From NCBI GenBank assembly GCA_902806175.1, contig CADCVQ010000022.1, forward strand, positions 1-35,268: DNA of 35,268 nucleotides. Direction: 5' to 3'. The stretch comes from an uncultured Solirubrobacteraceae bacterium (GTDB lineage Bacteria; Actinomycetota; Thermoleophilia; Solirubrobacterales; Solirubrobacteraceae). Positions 15,522 through 22,737 of this stretch are shown here, one piece after another. A program made the translations under genes and the position numbers. How positions within the stretch are numbered: the stretch's first letter is position 1; every line of letters begins with the position of its first letter. The notes under the pieces were generated by a model. The model did no database searches and had not been told where the DNA came from. It saw only the letters and a list, made by a program, of their open reading frames with translations.

Positions 15522-16542
15522 ACCGCGCCCCGCGACGGGCGCGTCTGACTCCCGGACGCCGGCCTGGACGGGACGCGCTTTCGGGATCGACCTGCACGCG
15601 AACTTCCGCGCCGCCGGGATCGTCGAGCAGGCCGGCCCGACAGCCCCGCACGAGGACGATGGCGTCCCCGCGCGCCGCAGCCATCTGCAGCTGGTATCTG
15701 ACGTGGCGCTGGAGGCGGCCTGGCCGGCGGCGGGCACGAGGACGCTGGGCTACCTGCACGACGACGAGGGTCGCAGCGTGCTGACGATCGCCGAGCACCC
15801 GGATGCCGGCTTTCGGCTCGAGGCCTCGTACTACGGCCGGTTCGTGGTCAGCGCCGACGGGGGCCGCGTCCTGTGTGCGCCGACCCCGGTCGCGGATTGG
15901 GAGTGGCAGGCCTTCGTGGTCGGGCAGATCCTGCCGCTGCTGGTCGTGCTGCACGGCCTCGAGGGGCTGCACGGCAGCGCCGTCTCCTTCGCAGACGATG
16001 CGATCGGCCTGGTGGCGTCCTCGTGCGGCGGCAAGAGCTCGCTGGCGGTCAACCTGGTCCGCCGGGGCGCCGCGTTCGCGGCCGACGACGTGCTCGCCCT
16101 CGAGCGCGACGGCGCCGGCACCGCGCTGCACCCGGGCCCTGCCCTGGCGAGCGTGCGCCATGCCGAGGCCGACGTCATCGGGCCCGCGGGACTCGCCGAG
16201 CTGGGCACCGTGGTAGGGCGCAACGACCACGAGCTGCGGCTCGCGATGCAGCGCGACGCGCGTCCGCTGAACCTCGCCGCGCTGTACTTCATCGAGCGGG
16301 CCGAGCATGAGCCATCGCTGACGATCGAGGCCATCGAGCCCGATCCGCTTCAACTGCTGAGCGGCAGTCACAACGCCTTCGTACGGACGGCGGAGCGGTT
16401 GGTCGGCCAGCTCGACCTGTACGCGCACGTATCGCGCTCGGTGCCGGCCTTTCGTGCGGTGGTCTGGCCCGGCATCGACGCCTATGGCCTGGCTTGCCTC
16501 ATCCAGGACCACGCCCTCCAGATGATCGCGGGCTCGTCGTGA
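15502..16542 (+). CDS. HprK-like serine kinase 2 of the lasso cluster
   Basis: Second HprK-like kinase, 346 residues, clearly homologous to kinase 1 but divergent. Landmarks are RAFGIDLHANF near the N-terminus (about residues 25-35), LEGLHGSAVSF, the P-loop ASSCGGKSSLAVNL (about 171-184) and AAFAADDVLALERDG with the Asp pair. The P-loop differs from kinase 1 (CGGKSS against GGGKSS), but the Lys and Ser are kept in both, so both may bind ATP. The N-terminus is extended by about 25 polar residues. The ATG lies within the last codons of the PqqD-like gene and the stop overlaps the cyclase GTG. Having two kinases in one lasso operon suggests two phosphorylation events or one non-catalytic partner; the sequence alone cannot decide. 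Confidence 0.85.
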   Translation: MPPGLTEPRPATGASDSRTPAWTGRAFGIDLHANFRAAGIVEQAGPTAPHEDDGVPARRSHLQLVSDVALEAAWPAAGTRTLGYLHDDEGRSVLTIAEHPDAGFRLEASYYGRFVVSADGGRVLCAPTPVADWEWQAFVVGQILPLLVVLHGLEGLHGSAVSFADDAIGLVASSCGGKSSLAVNLVRRGAAFAADDVLALERDGAGTALHPGPALASVRHAEADVIGPAGLAELGTVVGRNDHELRLAMQRDARPLNLAALYFIERAEHEPSLTIEAIEPDPLQLLSGSHNAFVRTAERLVGQLDLYAHVSRSVPAFRAVVWPGIDAYGLACLIQDHALQMIAGSS

Positions 16543-18512
16543 TCCGGGCGATCGCAGGCGTCTACGATCCGAACGCCACGGACGCGCTGCGGGCCCGCGT
16601 GGTCAGCGCCCTGGAACCCGACGGTGCCGCCGAGGCGATACAGGACGGTCCGCTCGCCGTCGCCTGGACCGCAGGCCCGACGTCGTCTCCGGGCGGCGGT
16701 GAGGAGCCGCTGTGCGTGCTCGATGGTCATCTCACCAATGTCGGCGAACTCGCGGAGCGCGCGGGCCTGGCGCCGGGGCAGGACCCGGAACGCGTGCTCG
16801 TCGGCGTCTACGCGCGCTTCGGGGAGGGCATGTTCGAGCAGCTGCGCGGAGACTGGGTGGTGCTCGTCTGGGACCGGCGCACGCGGCGGCTGCTCGTCGC
16901 TCGCGATCAGGTCAACGCGCGGCCGTTGTTCGTGCGCATTGCCGGCGACCGGGTCCTCTTCGGCTCGGAGGTCCGAAACCTCCTGCGGCTGGTCGATCGA
17001 CGCCCCGCTCCGGACAGGGGCGCCGTCGCGCGGTGGTTGGGGCACAGCCGCCTGCCGCCCAACCGGACGCTGTACGACGGCATCACGCGGCTGCAGGCCG
17101 GGCATCTGCTGCGGATCGTCGACGGCCGCGCCGCGCTGCGACGCTACTGGACGCCGGTGCTGGGCCCGCGCCTGGACGGGTCGCGCGAGGATCTCGCCGC
17201 GCAGCTGCGAGCCCATGTCATCAGCGCAGTCGAGCGCCGTTGCGAGCCGGGCGTCACCGCGATCACGCTCAGCGGCGGGCTGGACTCCACCACGCTTGCC
17301 GCCGTGAGCACGCGCTGCCTGCCGCCCGAGCGCGCTGCGGGCCGCACCACCTATTCGATGACGTTCCCCGGGGACGCTGGCAGCGACGAGACCGAGCAGA
17401 TCGACACGACCATCGCCGAGCTCGGGCTCGCGAACACGCGGATCGCCGTCGAGAGCAGCGGCATCCTGTCGGGATCGCTGGAGTACCTACGCACCTGGGA
17501 GCTGCCGCCGACCGCCACAACGCTCGCCTACTGGCTGCCGCTCGGGCACCGGATCGCCGAGGACGGCATCAGGATCATCCTCGACGGCGAGGATGGTGAC
17601 GACCTGTTCGGGTACTCGCCGTGGCTCGCGGCCGACCTGCTGCGGCAGGGGCGCCCGCTGGCCATGCTGCGGCTGCTGCGCCGGACTCCCGAGCTGTCCG
17701 ACGTCCCGACGCGCAGGATGCTCGCATCGGCGTACAGGCTGGGCGTCAAGGGCAGCATGCCGCATGTCGTGCACAACGTCATGCGGCGGGTGCGCGGGCC
17801 GGGGGTCACCGTGCCCGCATGGCTCAACGACGCGTCGGCACGCGCCTACGACGAGAGCGAGGTTTCCTGGCAATGGAAGCTGCCGGGCCAGCCCTTGTGG
17901 TGGACGAGCCGCGTCGACACGCTGATGACCGGCGGGTTCCCCGCCTCGCTCTTTGACCACGCGCGCCGGCGAGCGGCGATGGCGGGACTGGAGCGTCGCC
18001 ACCCGTACGCCGACGTGGACCTGTTCGGCTTCGTGGACCGGCTGCCGCCCGAACTGGCCTTCGACGCGACGTTCAACCGGCCGCTGCTGCGTCAGAGCAT
18101 GGCCGGGCTCGTTCCCGACCGCATCCGCCTGCAGGCGCGCAAGATGGACCTCAACACGTTCGTGGACCGCTGCATCGCCGCCGACCTGCCCATCATGCGG
18201 CCCCTCATGCGCGCCGACGACGCCGAGGTTCGAGCGTACGTGCGCCCGGAGGCGCTGCAGGAGCTGTTCGCGCCGACGACCGTGCTGACGACGACGCGGA
18301 CCTCACACGGTCATCTCGGATTTCGTGCGTGGCGCCTGATGGAGATGGAGTGCTGGCTGCGATCTCAGGAGCGGCCGACGTTCGCGGACGACATGCTGGC
18401 GCGAGCGGATGGTCTCGCCCGACCCGTCTATACATTTGCCCACGTCGTCGCCCCCGGCGCCGACGCGGAACGCAAGCCGACGGCGGATCAAGGCGCGTCA
18501 CGCGGCGCCTGA
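16539..18512 (+). CDS. Lasso cyclase (asparagine synthetase B homologue)
   Basis: Lasso peptide cyclase of the AsnB-like family, which adenylates the ring-forming Asp/Glu side chain and joins it to the core N-terminus. The 657-residue product keeps the two-domain AsnB layout. The N-terminal glutaminase-like domain starts IRAIAGVY and lacks the nucleophilic Cys2 of true amidotransferases, as expected for a cyclase. The synthetase domain has the PP-loop TLSGGLDSTTLA (about residues 243-254) and the LDGEDGDDLFGY motif (about 348-359). GTG 16539 overlaps the stop of kinase 2 (GTGA). Contrast this with the true asparagine synthetase-like gene at 25004-26878, which begins MCGICG. It is the last gene before the precursor, which has its own promoter. 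Confidence 0.93.
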   Translation: MIRAIAGVYDPNATDALRARVVSALEPDGAAEAIQDGPLAVAWTAGPTSSPGGGEEPLCVLDGHLTNVGELAERAGLAPGQDPERVLVGVYARFGEGMFEQLRGDWVVLVWDRRTRRLLVARDQVNARPLFVRIAGDRVLFGSEVRNLLRLVDRRPAPDRGAVARWLGHSRLPPNRTLYDGITRLQAGHLLRIVDGRAALRRYWTPVLGPRLDGSREDLAAQLRAHVISAVERRCEPGVTAITLSGGLDSTTLAAVSTRCLPPERAAGRTTYSMTFPGDAGSDETEQIDTTIAELGLANTRIAVESSGILSGSLEYLRTWELPPTATTLAYWLPLGHRIAEDGIRIILDGEDGDDLFGYSPWLAADLLRQGRPLAMLRLLRRTPELSDVPTRRMLASAYRLGVKGSMPHVVHNVMRRVRGPGVTVPAWLNDASARAYDESEVSWQWKLPGQPLWWTSRVDTLMTGGFPASLFDHARRRAAMAGLERRHPYADVDLFGFVDRLPPELAFDATFNRPLLRQSMAGLVPDRIRLQARKMDLNTFVDRCIAADLPIMRPLMRADDAEVRAYVRPEALQELFAPTTVLTTTRTSHGHLGFRAWRLMEMECWLRSQERPTFADDMLARADGLARPVYTFAHVVAPGADAERKPTADQGASRGA

Positions 18513-18559
18513 CGCCCTCCCGCGCGCCCGCTTCCCGCCAATTGCAACTTTTTCGGTCC

Positions 18560-18589
18560 TTGCTCATGAGGGGGCAGCCGTCGTACGCT
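18560..18589 (+). promoter_or_regulatory. Promoter of the lasso precursor gene
   Basis: TTGCTC (18560-18565) and TACGCT (18584-18589) are separated by 18 bases, the best -35/-10 pair in the window. It lies in the 124-base gap between the cyclase and the precursor. The predicted mRNA has a roughly 40-base leader with the ribosome binding site AGAGGAG before ATG 18637. Confidence 0.6.
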
Positions 18590-18636
18590 CCCGCGACTGC
18601 CATCGGCCATGACGGCCAACAGACAGAGGAGCAAGC

Positions 18637-18750
18637 ATGTACGAGAAGCCCACGGTACGCGACTACGGCGACCTGACCGAGCTCACGGCGGTCGTCCAGC
18701 AGGGCAGCGAGGAAGTCGGCGTCAAGAGCAACGTCGTCAAGGTCGCCTGA
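18637..18750 (+). CDS. Lasso peptide precursor (A gene), 37 residues
   Basis: Short gene, MYEKPTVRDYGDLTELTA followed by a 19-residue predicted core. The leader fits the lasso pattern YxxPx[L/V]xxxGx5T exactly: Tyr2, Pro5, Val7, Gly11 and Thr17. Thr at -2 places the cleavage between Ala18 and Val19, giving the core VVQQGSEEVGVKSNVVKVA. Ring closure would use Glu25 or Glu26 (core positions 7 or 8). Position 1 is Val, not the common Gly, Ala, Ser or Cys, and there is no C-terminal Ser for the kinases; Ser24 lies in the ring and Ser31 in the tail. If cleavage is one residue earlier, the core starts with Ala and Glu is at 8 and 9. A ribosome binding site (AGAGGAG) precedes the ATG, and a hairpin follows the stop. 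Precursor assignment is strong; core boundaries are inferred. Confidence 0.88.
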   Translation: MYEKPTVRDYGDLTELTAVVQQGSEEVGVKSNVVKVA

Positions 18751-18757
18751 CGCCTGC

Positions 18758-18774
18758 GCGCCCGTTTCGGGCGC
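18758..18774 (+). terminator. Hairpin directly after the lasso precursor gene
   Basis: GCGCCCG and CGGGCGC form a perfect 7-base-pair stem with a TTT loop, starting 7 bases after the precursor stop. There is no T tract, so it may act as a weak terminator or protect the 3' end of a short precursor mRNA, keeping the regulator gene behind it at lower level. Confidence 0.5.
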
Positions 18775-18857
18775 ATCGCGGAAGCACCTGCGCCTCGGCG
18801 GTCTTCCGTCGGGGCGTTTTGCTGCGTGCGGTAGGTTCTCTCCACTCAAGGGATCGA

Positions 18858-19607
18858 GTGGAGGGCACCCTGAGGCAAGCTTCGACAACGGATAGTCGGG
18901 AACCCCGTGCGGATGTCAGGGAGGGCACGGCGCCAGGCGCCGGTCGCGCGCCGCAACTCGAGGTGGGGGTGACGGCGCACGAGCAAGCGGTCTCCCGGCG
19001 CATCTGCGCGGCGCTCGCCGGTGACGGGCTCGGCCCAACGCTCGAGGCGGCCACAGCCGAGCAGCTCGTCGCCGCCGCCGCGCGCGGGCGGCCGCAGGTC
19101 GTGGTGTTCGCCGGCCAAAGGTCGGGCTCCGAGCGCGCCGCGGACATCCGGCTCGTGCGCGACGCGATCGCCGGCGTCCACGCGGTCGTCGTCTCGTCGA
19201 CGCCGGGCGGTCGTGGTGTACGTAAGGCGTTGCGGGCGGGGGCCACCGGGTTCGTCTTCGAATCGCAGATCGAGTCGGCGCTGACGATCACCGTGAGAGC
19301 GGTGCTCGCGGGACAGGTCTCGATCCCCGTCCAGCTCATCCACCACACCGATCAGCCGGCGCTGTCGGCACGCGAGAAGCAGATTCTCGGAATGGTCGTG
19401 TTGGGCTTTCAGAACCAGGAGATCGCCGCGAAGCTGCATCTTGCGGAGACCACGGTCAAGAGCCATCTCTCGTCGGTGTTCAAGAAGCTCGATGTCGGCT
19501 CGCGCAAGGAGGCCGCGGCCTTGGTGCTCGATCACCGCGAGGGCCTGGGGCCGGGGATCTTGACCATGCCCGGCGCCCAAGCGCACTCCGGCGACGGGCG
19601 GCCGTGA
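18858..19607 (+). CDS. LuxR-type response-regulator-like transcription factor
   Basis: DNA-binding regulator of NarL/LuxR type, 249 residues from GTG 18858. The C-terminal helix-turn-helix is clear: LSAREKQILGMVVLGFQNQE and LAETTVKSHLSSVFKKLDV. The N-terminal part looks like a receiver domain (KALRAGATGFVFES near its end), but the strand that should carry the phospho-accepting Asp reads QVVVFAGQ. It is therefore probably a pseudo-receiver, or it is controlled by a ligand or partner. No sensor kinase is nearby. A -10 candidate, TAGGTT, lies at 18832-18837; the exact start is uncertain. Its stop overlaps the GTG of the FkbM methyltransferase gene. Position at the end of the lasso cluster makes it a candidate regulator of the peptide and/or EPS genes. 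Confidence 0.82.
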   Translation: MEGTLRQASTTDSREPRADVREGTAPGAGRAPQLEVGVTAHEQAVSRRICAALAGDGLGPTLEAATAEQLVAAAARGRPQVVVFAGQRSGSERAADIRLVRDAIAGVHAVVVSSTPGGRGVRKALRAGATGFVFESQIESALTITVRAVLAGQVSIPVQLIHHTDQPALSAREKQILGMVVLGFQNQEIAAKLHLAETTVKSHLSSVFKKLDVGSRKEAAALVLDHREGLGPGILTMPGAQAHSGDGRP

Positions 19608-20434
19608 CCACCCGCAACGTCAAGGCGTACACCCGGAAGGCCCTGCCCGCACCGTTGTATCGCCTGTATCGCAAGCGGCGGATCGCGATGCTCATCGGCG
19701 GATACGAAAACCGACAGGTGACACACATGTACGGCGGTGTGAGGCTCACGCTCGAGCTGGCCGACGGGCCATCGGAGGCCTACTACGACCGTGACTGGGC
19801 CAGGCCCGCGGAGATCGAGCATGCGCGCGGACGTGGTCTTCAGCCTGGCGCGCGGGTGTTCGACCTCGGCGCGCACCAGGGGGTGGTGGCGCTGATGCTG
19901 GCGAACCTCGTCGGTCCTACCGGCCGCGTGATCGCGCTCGAGGCGGACCCCCACAACGCGACGATGGCCGAGCGCAACCGGGTACTCAACGGGATGACCA
20001 ACCTCGAGATCGTCCACGCGGCCGCCGCGGAGACGACGGGTACCCTGCTCTTCACGGGGGGCTTGAACGGCCGCGTCGAGAATCGGGGCACAAGGTGGGG
20101 CGCCAACTGGGGCAGGCTGGAGGTGACGGCCCTCTCGGTGGACCATCTTGCTGCCCGTCACGGATCCCCCGATGTCGTGCTCATCGACGTGGAGGGTTAC
20201 GAGGATCACGTCCTGGCCGGCGCCGAGACGACGATTGCCGCGGGAGTGACGACGTTCCTCGTCGAGGTCCACGTCGGGTGCGGGCTCGATGTGCCACCCC
20301 AACGGATCGAGCGCTTCTTCGACTCCCGCTACAGCGTCGAGATGGCCACGGTCGGGAGCGCGAACGTCGAGCGCTATGACCCGCGCTCGCCGATCCTGCA
20401 CTCCCGCTTCTTCCTCTTCGCCGCGCCTCGCTGA
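19604..20434 (+). CDS. FkbM-family SAM-dependent methyltransferase
   Basis: Methyltransferase of the FkbM family, 276 residues, usually an O-methyltransferase acting on sugars or secondary metabolites. The SAM-binding motif I is VFDLGAHQGVVALMLANLVG, followed by the acidic motif VIALEADPHN, and the family hallmark VVLIDVEGYEDHVLAGA. The GTG start overlaps the LuxR gene stop (GTGA), so the two are co-translated. It stands between the lasso cluster and the Wzx flippase and could methylate either the EPS repeat unit or the lasso peptide; FkbM proteins are common in EPS loci, so the first is more likely. Confidence 0.85.
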   Translation: MTTRNVKAYTRKALPAPLYRLYRKRRIAMLIGGYENRQVTHMYGGVRLTLELADGPSEAYYDRDWARPAEIEHARGRGLQPGARVFDLGAHQGVVALMLANLVGPTGRVIALEADPHNATMAERNRVLNGMTNLEIVHAAAAETTGTLLFTGGLNGRVENRGTRWGANWGRLEVTALSVDHLAARHGSPDVVLIDVEGYEDHVLAGAETTIAAGVTTFLVEVHVGCGLDVPPQRIERFFDSRYSVEMATVGSANVERYDPRSPILHSRFFLFAAPR

Positions 20435-20446
20435 GGCGAGCGACGG

Positions 20447-21769
20447 ATGACCGAGACCGGTTTCGTTCGCGCGCTGCTCGCGCGCCCGTTCGCCCGTGAC
20501 GTCGCGCTGAGCTACGTGTTCACGGTGGCCAGCCTGGTCGCCAACCTGCTGACCGGCATCATCATCGCGCGGACGCTCGGCGCCGCCGGGCGCGGCGAGC
20601 TGGCGGCGATCCTCGCCTTCACGCAGGTCGCCACCTGGATCTTCGCGATGGGCTGCAATCAGGCGGCGTCGTTTCACCTCGCCCGTCATCCGACCGACGG
20701 CGCGCGGATCATCGGCACCTGGCTGCTGTTGCTCGCGCCGTTCGCGGTTCTCGGCGTGGCCGCGTCGATCGCAGTGCTGCCGATCGCGCTCGGCGCGCAG
20801 CGCGACGCCGTCGTGATCCTCGGACAGCTCTTCGCCACGACGCTGATCCTGGCGCTGGCCATGGAGCTGCTGCAGGGCGTCATCCTCGGAGACCATCGCT
20901 TCCTGCAGTGGAACCTGCTGCGCTTCGCCCAGCCGACCGGCGTGGCGGTGATCTACGCGGTGCTGCTGGTGCTGGACGCCCTGACGGTGACGAGCGCGCT
21001 GGTCGCGAACGGCGGGATGGTCGCCCTGATCCTGGTCGTGAGCGGCGCCGGGCTGCTGCGCCGCCACGGCCGCCCGCGCGTCGACCGCCGCCTGGCGCGC
21101 TCGACGTTCTCCTACGGCTTCCGCGTTCACGGCTCGAACGTCGCGGGGACCGTGAACGCCCGGTTGGACCTCGCCATCATCCCGGCCTTCCTGGGTGCTG
21201 CCAGCGTGGGCCTCTACTCCGTGGCCACCAACGTGGCTGCCATCGTGGGTACGCTCGCCGGATCGATCGTCGCGCTCGTCCTACCGGCCGCCGCCCGCCG
21301 CGCCGACCGCGGCCCGGCGACGGTCGTGGCGTCGATGTACATCGCGTTCGGGATCGGCGCCCTGGGCGCGCTCGTGATCGGGGCGCTGGCCGAGCCCACG
21401 CTGCGGCTGCTCTACGGGGCGGAGTTCGAGGCCGCGTCCGGACCGCTGCGCGTGCTGCTGGTCGGCTACGTCCTGCTGATGCCGGGCTTGGTGCTCTCCC
21501 AAGGCCTCAGTGCGGTCGACCGCCCGTTCACCGGCACCATCCCGCACCTCGCCGGCGCCGCCGTGACCGTCGTGGGACTGCTGCTGTTCCTGTCCGGCGG
21601 GGGGATCATGGCCGCGGCGTGGATCACCACGGCGGCCTACGCTGTGGTCGTCGTCAGCGCGCTCGTGCTCTACCGCAGCGTGACGCGCCTGCCGTGGCGG
21701 GCGCTCTCGCCGGCACGCACCTTGTCGGATCTGCGTTCGCACACGGTCCCGCGGGCCGACCAGCCCTGA
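20447..21769 (+). CDS. Wzx-like polysaccharide flippase (MATE/MVF superfamily)
   Basis: Multi-pass membrane protein of 440 residues with about twelve hydrophobic helices, starting DVALSYVFTVASLVANLLTG and IIIARTLGAAGRGELAAILA, the typical N-terminus of lipopolysaccharide/EPS flippases. It should move the undecaprenyl-linked repeat unit across the membrane. It starts 12 bases after the FkbM gene with GAGGCGAG as ribosome binding site, so the LuxR, FkbM and Wzx genes are probably one operon. Confidence 0.88.
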   Translation: MTETGFVRALLARPFARDVALSYVFTVASLVANLLTGIIIARTLGAAGRGELAAILAFTQVATWIFAMGCNQAASFHLARHPTDGARIIGTWLLLLAPFAVLGVAASIAVLPIALGAQRDAVVILGQLFATTLILALAMELLQGVILGDHRFLQWNLLRFAQPTGVAVIYAVLLVLDALTVTSALVANGGMVALILVVSGAGLLRRHGRPRVDRRLARSTFSYGFRVHGSNVAGTVNARLDLAIIPAFLGAASVGLYSVATNVAAIVGTLAGSIVALVLPAAARRADRGPATVVASMYIAFGIGALGALVIGALAEPTLRLLYGAEFEAASGPLRVLLVGYVLLMPGLVLSQGLSAVDRPFTGTIPHLAGAAVTVVGLLLFLSGGGIMAAAWITTAAYAVVVVSALVLYRSVTRLPWRALSPARTLSDLRSHTVPRADQP

Positions 21770-21834
21770 GCGGACTCGAGCCACGGTCCCGGCGACGTCG
21801 GTGCTGTGGCGGGCTACGTCCCGCTTGCGGCACG

Positions 21835-21840
21835 TAGCCT
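21835..21840 (+). promoter_or_regulatory. -10 box for the family-2 glycosyltransferase gene (leaderless)
   Basis: TAGCCT ends 6 bases before GTG 21847, with no ribosome binding site in between, the same geometry as at 11228. Confidence 0.5.
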
Positions 21841-21846
21841 GTTGGC

Positions 21847-22737
21847 GTGCCCGGCATCTCAGCGCTGGTGTTGACCAGGAACGAGGAGGCGTACATCGGC
21901 CGCTGCCTCGCGAGCGTGCAGTGGGCCGACGAGATCGTCGTCCTCGACGCCGGCAGCGAGGACGCCACCCGTGAGGTGGCAGCCCGGCAGGGCGCGGTGG
22001 TTCACGAGCAGGAGTGGCTCGGTTACGCGGCGCAGCGCAACCGCGCGGCCGAGCTCGCGGCGAACGACTGGGTGTTCTTCGTCGATGCCGACGAGATCGT
22101 CACCGACGAGCTGGCGCGGTCGATCCTCGATGTTGCGGCTGGTTCGCCAGACCCCCGCGACGGCTACAGCGTCCTGCGCCGCGGCGACTTCCTCGGAATC
22201 CTGCTGCCCAACGAGCAGCGGCGCTCTCGACGCAGGGCGTTCGTCCGGTTGTACAACCGCCGCTACGGGAGCTGGGATCCGGAGCAGCTCGTCCACGAGG
22301 GCGTCACCGTCCCCGGACGCATGCGTCCGCTCTGCGGCGTGCTGCTGCACTGGCGCGGTTACGGCATGGACGAGTACATCCCGACCTTCAACCGCTACGC
22401 GACGCTCGAGGCGGAGATGCTGGCCCTGAGCGGCGTGCGTGCCACAGGCGTCAAGCTGCTATTGCGGCCGATCCTGCGGTTTCTGTGGATCTACGTCCGA
22501 AAGGGGGGATTTCGGCTCGGCGCCCGCGGTGTGATCTGGGCGCTGCTTATCGCCAGTGCCGAGTTCTTCCGCTACGCCAAGCTATGGGAGCGCGAGCATC
22601 CCGTTGCGACACGGCATCCTCCCGCGGAGCTCACCGCTGCGGTCTCACGGGCTCGTCGCGCGCGGATCAGCGGCTGGGCCTCGCAAGCACCGCGCGGTAG
22701 GCCGCCAGCACCGCGTCGACGTGCGCCCCGAGGCTGA
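21847..22737 (+). CDS. Family-2 glycosyltransferase, WaaE/KdtX-like
   Basis: GT-A fold glycosyltransferase, 296 residues, similar to the WaaE/KdtX group. The N-terminus ISALVLTRNEEAYIGRCLAS, the motif DEIVVLDAGSEDAT and the metal-binding DxD in VFFVDADEIV are typical, and VHEGVTVPG follows where the group has its acceptor region. The C-terminus has hydrophobic stretches (LLLRPILRFLWIYV and GVIWALLIASAEFF) that may attach it to the membrane. The last 24 codons overlap the end of the convergent glycosyltransferase gene and encode an Arg/Pro-rich tail, probably read-through into low-constraint sequence. It probably adds a sugar to the EPS repeat unit. Confidence 0.87.
   Translation: MPGISALVLTRNEEAYIGRCLASVQWADEIVVLDAGSEDATREVAARQGAVVHEQEWLGYAAQRNRAAELAANDWVFFVDADEIVTDELARSILDVAAGSPDPRDGYSVLRRGDFLGILLPNEQRRSRRRAFVRLYNRRYGSWDPEQLVHEGVTVPGRMRPLCGVLLHWRGYGMDEYIPTFNRYATLEAEMLALSGVRATGVKLLLRPILRFLWIYVRKGGFRLGARGVIWALLIASAEFFRYAKLWEREHPVATRHPPAELTAAVSRARRARISGWASQAPRGRPPAPRRRAPRG

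Noticed and set aside
14302-16542. Bifunctional HPr kinase/phosphorylase of the sugar phosphotransferase system
   Set aside because: The proteins lack the usual N-terminal HprK domain, no HPr gene is near, and they are embedded in the lasso operon in two copies.
19532-21130. Long antisense ORF of 532 codons opposite the methyltransferase and flippase genes
   Set aside because: It has the repetitive Arg/Asp/His/Gln composition of GC-rich shadow frames and no family motif, while the plus-strand genes have clear motifs.
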